Shown here: positions 34,041-43,600 of the stretch, one piece after another
Layout of the letters: every line of letters starts with the position of its first letter
Position numbering within the stretch: the first letter of the stretch is position 1
Source: Planctomycetota bacterium
GTDB taxonomy: Bacteria; Planctomycetota; Planctomycetia; Pirellulales; UBA7805
Assembly: GCA_003389215.1 (NCBI GenBank)
Contig: QQVP01000062.1
Coordinates: 1 to 50,659, forward strand
Length of the DNA stretch: 50,659 bases
Reading direction: 5' to 3'
Notes under the pieces: generated by a model
Told to the model about the DNA's origin: nothing
Databases searched by the model: none
The model's input: only the letters and a program-made list of their open reading frames with translations
Translations under genes and position numbers: made by a program

Positions 34041-35867
34041 ATGCCATACGTGAATTTCGAAGTCCACGTCAGCGTCCTTCACAAGGGGCGGGTCGTCTTC
34101 GCGACGCCGCTGGACCGACCTCTGTGCCTTGGTCGACAACTCAAGGACGAGCCGCCACCGTACTCGCGTTGCCCGAGCAGCGATTGCGATCGCGTCGTGA
34201 TCGCCACTGCGAAGGAAAACACGATCTCACGGCGGCACATCATCCTCACGCAGACACCCGAGGGCCAGCTCACGGTTCGCAATGCCAGCAAAGTCCAAAA
34301 ACTCGAGGTCAATGGTAAGGGTTTGCTTCCCGGAGAATCCCAATCTCTGCAGCTGCCATCGCGGATCGTCGTCGCTTCCCTGGAACTACGCATCAAGGAA
34401 GGTGAGGCGAGTCTTCACGACTACGAAGTCGTGCAAAGCCTGGAGCAGCGCCAGGACCTCCAACTGAGTGTGACCCTTCGGCAAGCCCTCTCGGTCAGCG
34501 GGCCCACGGTGGAGTCCAATGAGCTGCTGGCCTGGATGCGCAAAGCGATGACCGTATTTCAAAGTGCCGCGACTTCCGCCGACTTCTTGGAGCTGGCGGC
34601 CCAGTCGGCGGCCGATCTCGTGGGACTCGATCAGGTCGTCGCCTTGCTGCGCAGCAACGGCGAGTGGGTGATCGCCGCTACCGCCTCGCGCTCCGGGCAG
34701 ACCATCTCGCCCGAATGGGAACCCAGCCATTCGATTCTGGCCCGGATGTGCCAAGAGAAACAGACCATCCGCCAGTTGCCGCCAACCTTGTCCGTGCAGC
34801 CGATCAGTCTGATCGGCGTGACCGGTCTCGTGTCGGCACCGATTCTCGATGGCCGGGGCGAGGTCATCGGGGCCCTTTATGGCGATCGCCGCTCGTCGGA
34901 CTTTCTCGAGTCGTGCGAAATCAGTAGCGCCGAGGCGACCTTTGTGGATTTGTTGGCGTCCTCGGCCGCGGCCGGACTGGCCCGACTCGAGGAACAACAA
35001 GCGGCTGTCGCGGCCCGTGTGCAATTTGAGCAGTTCTTCACCCCGGCGCTGGCCCAGCAGCTCGAGCAGCAGCCGACGCTGCTCGATGGCCGCGACGTGG
35101 AGGTGACGATTCTGTTTGTCGATATCCATGGGTTCAGTCGCATCAGCGAGCGGATGGGACCTGCCGGATCGTTGGGTTGGGTCCGCGATTTCATGGGGAC
35201 CATGTCCGACTGCATCATCGAGCACGAGGGCGTGTTGGTGGATTACATTGGCGATGAGATCATGGCCATGTGGGGGGCCCCGGTCACCAGTTCCAACCAT
35301 GCCGCGCGGGCCTGCGCCGCCGCGCTGGACATGACGCGCCGCTCTCCCGCCTTGAGCGAGCGCTGGCAGGCCAAACTCGGTGAGCCGACCGAGATTGGGA
35401 TCGGCATCGATACGGGCCTGGCCCATGTCGGCAACACCGGTTCGCCCCGTAAGTTCAAGTACGGTCCGCTCGGCCGCACGGTCAATCAGGCCAGTCGCGT
35501 CCAAGGGGCGAGCAGTTACTTCCGGTCCCGCATTTTGATTTCGGGGGCGACACGGGCTGGCTTGGGGGACGAGTTTCACGTCCGCCGTCTCCGCCGCGTG
35601 CGGGTCGTCAATATCGAGGAGCCGGTCGAACTCTACGAGTTGGTGCTCGAGCCGACCCCCGCCTGGTTCGACCTCAGGGAAAAGTACGAGACGGCCCTCG
35701 AGGCCTTCGAGACGGCCGACTTCCAGTCCGCAACGCGGGTGTTGGGCAACCTCACGGCGCAATACCCGGACGACGCGAACACCCTGCAACTCTTGGCGCA
35801 CACCGTTGACGCCATGGCGGCCCCCTCAGGAACGTTTGATCCGGTTTTCAGAATGCCGAGCAAGTGA
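34041..35867 (+). CDS. FHA-GAF-class III nucleotide cyclase
   Basis: 608 residues from ATG 34041 (MPYVNFEVHV), where the FHA fold begins; the 63 upstream residues of the open frame are low in structure. FHA: LCLGR, then TISRRHIIL and a VNGKGLL strand, which reads phospho-threonine. GAF: about residues 160-310. Class III cyclase: ILFVDIHGFSRIS (first metal Asp), VDYIGDEIMAMWGAP (second Asp), FKYGPLGRTVNQASR. The Lys that usually selects adenine before YIGD is Asp here, and the Asp/Thr in YxxxG is Gly, so the nucleotide specificity is uncertain. Cytoplasmic signalling enzyme, probably responding to a kinase through FHA and to a ligand through GAF. It lies beside an operon whose FeS subunit has two cNMP-binding domains. 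Confidence 0.83.
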   Translation: MPYVNFEVHVSVLHKGRVVFATPLDRPLCLGRQLKDEPPPYSRCPSSDCDRVVIATAKENTISRRHIILTQTPEGQLTVRNASKVQKLEVNGKGLLPGESQSLQLPSRIVVASLELRIKEGEASLHDYEVVQSLEQRQDLQLSVTLRQALSVSGPTVESNELLAWMRKAMTVFQSAATSADFLELAAQSAADLVGLDQVVALLRSNGEWVIAATASRSGQTISPEWEPSHSILARMCQEKQTIRQLPPTLSVQPISLIGVTGLVSAPILDGRGEVIGALYGDRRSSDFLESCEISSAEATFVDLLASSAAAGLARLEEQQAAVAARVQFEQFFTPALAQQLEQQPTLLDGRDVEVTILFVDIHGFSRISERMGPAGSLGWVRDFMGTMSDCIIEHEGVLVDYIGDEIMAMWGAPVTSSNHAARACAAALDMTRRSPALSERWQAKLGEPTEIGIGIDTGLAHVGNTGSPRKFKYGPLGRTVNQASRVQGASSYFRSRILISGATRAGLGDEFHVRRLRRVRVVNIEEPVELYELVLEPTPAWFDLREKYETALEAFETADFQSATRVLGNLTAQYPDDANTLQLLAHTVDAMAAPSGTFDPVFRMPSK

Positions 35868-35916
35868 ACTCCGTCGACCGGTTGCCCGTTGTCAGTGCGC
35901 GAGTTTCACGATGGTC

Positions 35917-37014
35917 TTAGGCGGGCGGATTCGCGCGGAGCGCATTGGGAACATCCTCGAGCGCCTCGTCGGGCAGGACATAGGAACGGCCGGTCAACTC
36001 AGCGTCGTCGTTGACCAACTCAGGGAACCGCAGCCCGGGCAAGACCGAAACGGCGAAGACCTCTTGGACCGCGTCTTCAAAGCGGAGAAAGCCTGCCTGT
36101 TGACCCGTCGTGATATCGACGACCCAGACGCCGCAGACGCGATCCTGCTCACTCAGGCGATCGGTCAGCTCGATCCCGCTGAACATCGCCGACTCGCGAA
36201 CCTGCGACAGGCCAATAAAGGCCCAATTTCCTGCAAAATCCAGGCCGCGTGTGAATCCCGGCAAGACAATGATCGGTTCATAGCGGCAGGTATTCATGTC
36301 GACGTAGCCAAAGCTGCCGGTGCCCGATTCCAGCATCCACAGACGACCGTCGTACCACCGTGGCGAATGGGGCATGGAAAGGCCGCGGGTGCGGACCTCC
36401 CGGGCCTCCATGTCGAGGAGAATGCCTCCCGATTTCTTGTTGTCGCGCCAACCTCCAATCGCACGCGTCTCGCCGAGCGCCGTGACCCAGCGGGGCTTGC
36501 CGTCCACCGTGGCGAAACCGTTGAGATGACAACAATCGCCCGGCGTGAGCTGCTCCACAAACCATGGTCGCCACTGAGGCACGAAGCTGTGATTCTCGTC
36601 GTACGTGCAGAGGCAGGAGAAGGCGGTGTTGGCAAACCAGAGCTCGTCGCCCCAATAGGCCATCTCGTGAATCTGGATATCGCCCGTGACGTGGATCCGC
36701 CGCGGCAGAAAACAAGCGTCGTGCTTCCCCGGCGGATCGAGCTTAGTGGCGACGGCCGGTACGTTGCGAAACTCCCAGATCTCCTGCGCCGTGCCGACCG
36801 CCAGGCGACCGTTGCCCAGGGCCAGTCCCATCGGCTTGCTGAATACGCGGAAGTGTGTATTGAGCACACCCTCGTCGGCGCGGACGAAGACGAGCTTGCC
36901 CGCTTGGTAGGTGGTCACGGCCAGGGAAATCCCCAGCTGTTCAAAAAGTGGCGGGAGATTCGAAGTGTGCGTACTGCGGAGCGGGTCGCTGCCGGCGCTC
37001 TTCTCTTCGGCCAT
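35917..37014 (-). CDS. TIGR03032-like beta-propeller protein, function unknown
   Basis: 365 residues from ATG 37014; the longer frame begins with a Cys-rich stretch that does not fit. The repeated pattern of strands with Trp and His-rich turns (for example IHEMAYWGDELWFANTAFSC, SPRWYDGRLWMLESGTGS, FTRGLDFAGNWAFIGLSQVR) matches the family I know as TIGR03032, a predicted six-bladed propeller without known enzyme activity. No signal peptide, so probably cytoplasmic. Convergent with the cyclase gene, 49 bases between stops; divergent from the giant surface-protein gene. Confidence 0.7.
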   Translation of the reverse strand: MAEEKSAGSDPLRSTHTSNLPPLFEQLGISLAVTTYQAGKLVFVRADEGVLNTHFRVFSKPMGLALGNGRLAVGTAQEIWEFRNVPAVATKLDPPGKHDACFLPRRIHVTGDIQIHEMAYWGDELWFANTAFSCLCTYDENHSFVPQWRPWFVEQLTPGDCCHLNGFATVDGKPRWVTALGETRAIGGWRDNKKSGGILLDMEAREVRTRGLSMPHSPRWYDGRLWMLESGTGSFGYVDMNTCRYEPIIVLPGFTRGLDFAGNWAFIGLSQVRESAMFSGIELTDRLSEQDRVCGVWVVDITTGQQAGFLRFEDAVQEVFAVSVLPGLRFPELVNDDAELTGRSYVLPDEALEDVPNALRANPPA

Positions 37015-37603
37015 CGGTGCCGTCTCGCAACAACGCGGCGAACTGCAAACCTGCGGTGCGGGCCACCCTAACAAGTCGACGTGGCAAGGTCCAGCGAAGC
37101 AGGGCCAACGGACACTGGGACCTCACAACCCTTGAAAAGGCGCTCGATCGGGGCAAGCGAGCCGAGCCCTGGGTGCCCCTCTCAAACGCCAAGTTCCAGA
37201 CCCTTGCCCGGACCATGGGATTTTCCCTGTCGGTCTTGCCGCCGAGTTTGCCATCGTAAGACGGACGGCCGAGCGATCCTGCCGTGCCCGTTGCAACGGC
37301 GGTGGCAGGGTCCCCCAGGCCGCTCTATTTCACCGAAGAGATGCGCGGTGCGGCCTCGCCCCAGGGTGAAACCGCGCCGAAGGGATACCCCTTAAATGAG
37401 TGGCATGATACATTGGAATTACCCCATATTCGGGCAAGGCTCCCAAACGGCCCTAGTAGCGGAGGCAATTCGCCGCCAGGGGGTTGGCGGTCTGGCTTGA
37501 GCAAGTACGCACGGTGCGATGGGTGTAGCGCATCCGGCGCGGACTCTGCGCATCTCGAGAAGACACCACGAGGTCGCGAACGTTGGCCAGGCTACATCGC
37601 TCT
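37015..37603. promoter_or_regulatory. Long divergent intergenic region with palindrome
   Basis: No gene of its own. A nested dyad at 37278-37309 has an outer stem CCTGCC/GGCAGG and an inner perfect palindrome CCGTTGCAACGG (37288-37299), a candidate operator or hairpin. AT-rich bases at 37388-37425 are the best place for the giant gene's promoter. A TGGCAT...TTGG pair there is near a sigma-54 pattern but with wrong spacing. Confidence 0.35.
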
Positions 37604-40600
37604 ATGAAACGGCGTGCTTCTCGATCACGTCGAAAGGCGGCGCGCCAGCGACCTGGGGGTCTCCAGCTTCACTTCGAACAGCTGGAGAGTCGTTGCCTGC
37701 TCTCCAGCGTACCGCTGGCGTCTTTCGACTTCACGGTCAACACCACGGCCGATACGGTCGACGTCAACCCAGGTGATGGCATCGCCGAGGACGCGCTCGG
37801 AGAAACGAGTTTGCGGGCGGCGATTATCGAGGCCAACGCAAGTGCCGGCGTGCAGTCGATTCGCGTTCCGGCGGGATTGTATGCGCTCACCCGTTCCGGC
37901 ACGGGAGAGGATGCCGCGGCAACGGGCGACTTGGACATCACGGATGACGTAATCATCTGCGGGGACGGGGCCGCTGAGACGACCATTGATGCGGCCGGTC
38001 TTGATCGCGTGTTTGATATTCACGCGAGCACGACCGTGACGATTGAAGGATTGACTATCACCGGCGGCAACGTGACCGGTGAGGGGGGCGGCGTACGCAA
38101 CGAGGGCGGCAACGTAACGCTCACGGAGAGCACGATCTCGGGGAACACGGCACGTGAAGGTGGCGGCATCTATTCGGAGCGGTATTACTACTACGACCCC
38201 TTGTATGCTGCACCGATCGATGAACACGGTCAGATCACGATCACGAATAGCCGGATCACGGATAACACGGCCAGCTCCACGTACGGTGGTGGTATCGTCA
38301 ACGCCCAGTATTCCACACTTGCGATATCCGATAGCGTTATTTCTGGAAACACGGCTGACGGCTCCTACGGTGGCGTCTTGAACCTCGGCACGGCGGAGAT
38401 TGAGCGAAGCGAGATTTCGGACAACGAGGCCGAAGTGGGAGGGGGCATTGGAGCCTTTGGAACGACGACTGTCCGCGAGAGCACCGTCTCGGGAAACCGC
38501 TCGATATTTCTCAGCGGCGGAGGCATCTGGGCTGGGTCGCTATCGATCTATGGCAGTTCCGTCACGAACAACGTGTCTGAATACCGCGGTGGCGGAATCG
38601 ACGTTCAAGCCGGCGGCACAGCTACGATTGTGCGTACCACGATCAGCGGCAATATTGCGGGCAATTCCACAAACATTGGAGAGGGTGGTGGAGTTCACAC
38701 CCGCGGATTGTCGGTCGTCAACATTCTCCAGAGCACAATCTCGGGAAACCGTGGCGAGAGTGGCGGCGGGATCTACAATCTCGGCGATCTCACGATCCGT
38801 GGCAGCACCGTTGCCTTCAATGAGGCAACGGCTGGGAATAGTGGTGGAATTGCCAATCAGTCTTCTTCGTTAGAAATTGGCAGCACCATCGTCGCCCGCA
38901 ATTCGGCGAGCGGCGTCGGCCCGGATGTCGCGGGTTTTGCGGTTTCCTCGCAGGGATTCAACCTCATCGGCGACGGTTCCGGCTCGAGCGGGTTTTCCGC
39001 GGCCAGCGACAAGGTAGGATCGAGCGCGAGCCCGATCGATCCGCTCCTGGAAACCCTGCAGGACAATGGCGGTCCGACCTTTACCCACGCTCTGCTTGCA
39101 GGAAGCCCGGCGATCGACGCTGGCGTCGCCGCGGGGGAGTCGACGGACCAACGCGGGCAGCCGCGGACGCTGGACGACGCCAGTATGCCAAACGCTGCGG
39201 GTAGCCTCGGGACGGATATCGGTGCCTATGAACGGCAACCGCTTCCGGTGGCTTCTGACCCAGTCACCCTCACCGTCGAGGATGTCACGAGTGTCGAGGG
39301 CGCTGGGCTTCTCTTCACGGTCTCGGTGGACAATGCCGTCGCTGGCGGTTTCTCGGTCGATGTCTCACTCAGTGACGTGACGGCCACCGGGGGCGCACCA
39401 TCGCTCGCCTTCCCGGAGGACTACGACAACGGCGTGGGCCAGTTGACGTTTGCTGGCACGGCCGGTGAGACCCAGCAGTTCACCGTGGCCACCAATGACG
39501 ATGCGGTCGTTGAGGACAGTGAGTCCTTTACCGTCAATCTCACCGCCAGCAGTCCCGACATCTTCGCCTCGGATACCGCCACCGGTACGATCACCGACAA
39601 CGACGACGCTGCGATCACGGCCGAGGATGTCACCGAGGTTGAAGGCGTGGGCCTCCAATTCACGGTCACCCTCGACAACGCCGTCCAGGGCGGCTTTACG
39701 GTCGACGTCACGCTCAAAGACAACACAGCTACCGGTGGCGCGGCTCCGCTCGCCTTCCCGGTGGACTACGACGACGTCGTTGGCCAGTTGACGTTCGCGG
39801 GCACGGCTGGTGAGACCCGACAATTCACGGTCGCCACGAACGCCGATGCAGTTGTGGAGCCGAGTGAATCGTTCACCGTAAGTCTCACCGCCAGCACCGC
39901 CCTGGTCGAAGCCAGCGACGAGGCCACCGGTACGATCACTGACAATGACGCCGAGTCAATCATTGCTGTCAACAGCACCACCGACGTGCTGGACGGAGAC
40001 GTCTCGTCCATCGGCAATCTGATTGCCGATCCTGGCACCGACGGCTTCGTTTCACTGCGTGAGGCGATAACGGCAGCGAACAACAAACCGAACGACGCCG
40101 CGATCCCGCTCGTGAGCGGAACGGTGGCCGCAGCCCCGGCCCCATCGAGTCAAGTCTTCCACGTGGAAAACTTGATCAGCGGGGCTTCGATCCAGCCGAG
40201 CGTTGATGACATCGTCGTGTTTTTAGACGGTCCAAATGCGAGTGCGGATCAGGCCCTTAGGATTGCCGCCTTCAGTCAGGTAGATCTTGTCACCCACAGG
40301 ATTGAGTTGGATACTGCGGCGCGCAGTTCGCCAATCGCTGGCAATAGTTTCGAAGTCTTCGCGAAATCGTCCACCGTCCCTGACGAGATTCATTTCAACA
40401 TTCCGGGCAACGGTCCGCACACAATTCGACCGACTTCGGCCTTACCCGAGATTACGGACGCCGTGATCATCGATGGAACAACTGAGCCCGACTACCAGGG
40501 CTCGCCCGTCATTGAGCTAAACGGTGAAGACACGCATGATGCGAGCGGCGGAGCCTTCGTTGGTGGGCTGGTATTGCTCGGCTCGGGCGGCTCTACCGTT

Positions 40601-43600
40601 CGTGGTCTGGCGATCAATCGCTTCCTCGAAGGGATTTACGTTGGCAGCGACAACAATGTCATGGAAGCGAACTACATCGGCACCGACGTGACGGGAACCC
40701 TGGACTTAGGAAATCAGCATAGCGGCGTGTTCATTGCTGGGACCCAAGGAAATTCGGTTGGCTTTAGCGGCTTCGGTCTTGGTAATTTGATTTCGGGCAA
40801 CGGCTTCGCGGGCGTCGAAATCACGTTCGGCGCTAAAAACAACTCAGTCCTGGGAAACCTCATCGGCACGGATGTAACGGGTCAGCAAGCGCTGGCTAAT
40901 GATGGACCAGGTGTGCACATTGAGAATGCGTCGCTCAACCTTATCGGCAGCACATTCGGTGAATTTATTTCTGAGCCAAACGTGATTGCCTTTAACGGAG
41001 GCGACGGGGTCGCGGTCTTGGGCGAAGATTCTGTAGGAAACACCATTGAGAGCAACTCGTTCTTCCAGAACGCGGGGCTGGCAATCGATCTCGATGGGGA
41101 TGGGGTCACTGCGAATGATCCCGGAGACTTGGATGGCAGTCCCAACGACCTGCAGAATTTTCCCGTGTTAGCTGTGAAACTTGGGGAGACGACGACGGTC
41201 GAGGTAACAGTCGATAGCCTTGCCTCGACGGAATACAACGTCGAGTTCTATGTTAATGAGCAGGCCGACCCCTCGGCGCATGGTGAGGGGCAGATGCTCG
41301 TTCACACGGAGTCCGTGACCACGCCGGCAGGCGATTTCGGGTTGTTGCGTAAGCTTGGCGGAACAGACTTCTTTCCGGGACAACTCGTGCAGAGTGGTAC
41401 GACGCTATTCGGCACCTTGACGACCGACGGAGTAGAAGGGAACGGGGCCATCTTTGCAGTCGACATGGACGGCAATAACTTTCGCTTGTTGTACGAATTC
41501 GAAGACGGAGTCGTACCCAACGATGAACTCACGTTGGCGGGAACGACCCTGTACGGGACCACTCCAGACCGCGGAGCGAGTGGTGTGGGGACACTCTTTT
41601 CGATCGAGACCAGCGGTGATAGTTTCCAAACTCTGTATCAATTCGACAATATTGCCGATGGAAGTGATCCGGTGGGGCAAGTTGCGGTAAGCGATGACGT
41701 CGTGTTCGGAACGACGAGACAGGGAGGCGCGAATGGTGCGGGGGCGATCTATTCGATTGACACCAATTCTGGTGGCTATGCCCGGCTCCACAGCTTCTCC
41801 AGTTCCATAGCGGCTGCAGTCTTGCCGGTCAGCGGTTTGAGTCTCGGAGACAGTACGCTTTTCGGCGCGACGGAGAGGGGTGGTGCCAATAACCTGGGCT
41901 TCATCTTTGCCATCGACACTAGCGGTCTCAATTTTCGGACGCTGCATGATTTCACCGGGTCATTCAATTCCTTTGAAGCTCCATTTCGTTCCGCTCTTAT
42001 CGTGAGTGGAGACCAGCTTTACGGGACAACCGAAGACGGCGGGTCAGCAGATCTTGGCACGGTCTACACGATCAATACCGACGGGTCTGGCTACGATGTG
42101 CTCCACGAGTTCACAGGCGGAGACGACGACGGCGACTCGCCCTTTGCGAGGCTGACACTGCTTGGATCGACTCTCTTCGGCACGACCTTGCGTGGCGGAG
42201 ATAGCGACGCGGGCAGCATCTTCGCAGTTAACACCCGAGGCACGGGGTTCACACTGCTTCACGAATTTGCGGGCGGCGCTGATGATGGCAGCCGTCCCAG
42301 CAACGGGATGGTCCTTACTGGCTCAACGCTCTTCGGCACAACCTTCTTTGGTGGGAATTCGGACCAGGGCACGATCTTTGCGCAAGAATTAAGTTCCACA
42401 GAAACTGTGAGTATCCCAAATTTCCCGGCCAGTCCCGGGGATTTCATCACCGCAATCGCCACCGATCCCAGTGGAAATACCTCAGAGTTCAGTGCCGCAG
42501 TGCTTGTGGAACTTCCGGTCGTCGCGATCGAGGCGAGCGTTGCGGACGCCAGTGAGCCTGACCAGCACGGTCAATTTACCGTGACTCTCTCGAATCCAAG
42601 CACCTCGGACACAACGGTCAGCTACACGGTCGGCGGGGACGCCACGCCGAATTCCGATTACACGGCTCTCTCGGGTACGGTCACTATTGATGCAAATACC
42701 ACCACGGCCACGATCGACGTTGCAGTGATCGACAATTTGCTGCTCGAGGACGACGAGTCGGTCACGATCACACTCACAGGCGTCACCAGCGGCGATGCCG
42801 ATATCACGATTGGTGCGGCCGACCGGGCAGCGTTGACCATTCGGGACGAAGACAAGGCTCAGGTTTTCATCGCGGCCAACGATGATGTCGCCTCGGAGGC
42901 TGACGACAACGGCGAGTTCATCGTGAGTCTCTCCAATCCAAGCGATTCGGACACGGTAATCCGCTACACGATCTCGGGGAACGCGACGGCGGGAGTGGAT
43001 TACGCGGCCCTCACGGGAACCGTAACGATCCCCGCCAACTCCAGGGATGCCAGGATCGCGGTGATCGTGCGCGACGATTCGCTGACCGAAGAGAGCGAGA
43101 CGGTCACGGTCACACTTGACTCGGTCGTTAGTGGGGATCGCGACATTACGATCGGATCGCCTGACGCTCCGTTTAGCAACCAAGCGACCGTCACCATCAG
43201 CGACGACGATCCGGCCAAGCTGACGATCGCAGACGTCACGGCGGTCGAGGGTGAGGGCCTCGTGTTTACGGTGACGCTGGATAACGACGTCCAGGATCCG
43301 TTTGCTGTGGACGTCATCTTGACCGATGGTGGCACCGGGGACGAGGCTGCCAGCGGCGGTGCGCCTCCCCTGGAACTCCCTGACGACTACGACAATTCCC
43401 CGATCACTCTCAACTTCGAAGGCCGCGCGGGTGAGACCCAGTTCTTTACCGTGGCCACGAATGACGACGTCGCCTTTGAAGGCGATGAATCGTTCACGGT
43501 CGGCTTGATTGCCAGTTTCGCACCGGTCGACGCCAGCGACACGGCGATCGGCACGATCACCAACAAACCCGTGCCGATTGCCCCGCCAGAGCCGCCGATC

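Noticed and set aside
34386..35801. 471-residue minus frame opposite the FHA-GAF-cyclase
   Set aside because: Shadow of the cyclase; no motif, and the plus frame has clear domains.
37401..37416. Sigma-54 promoter (TGGCAT...TTGG)
   Set aside because: The spacing between GG and the second element is off by one and the last base pair does not match.
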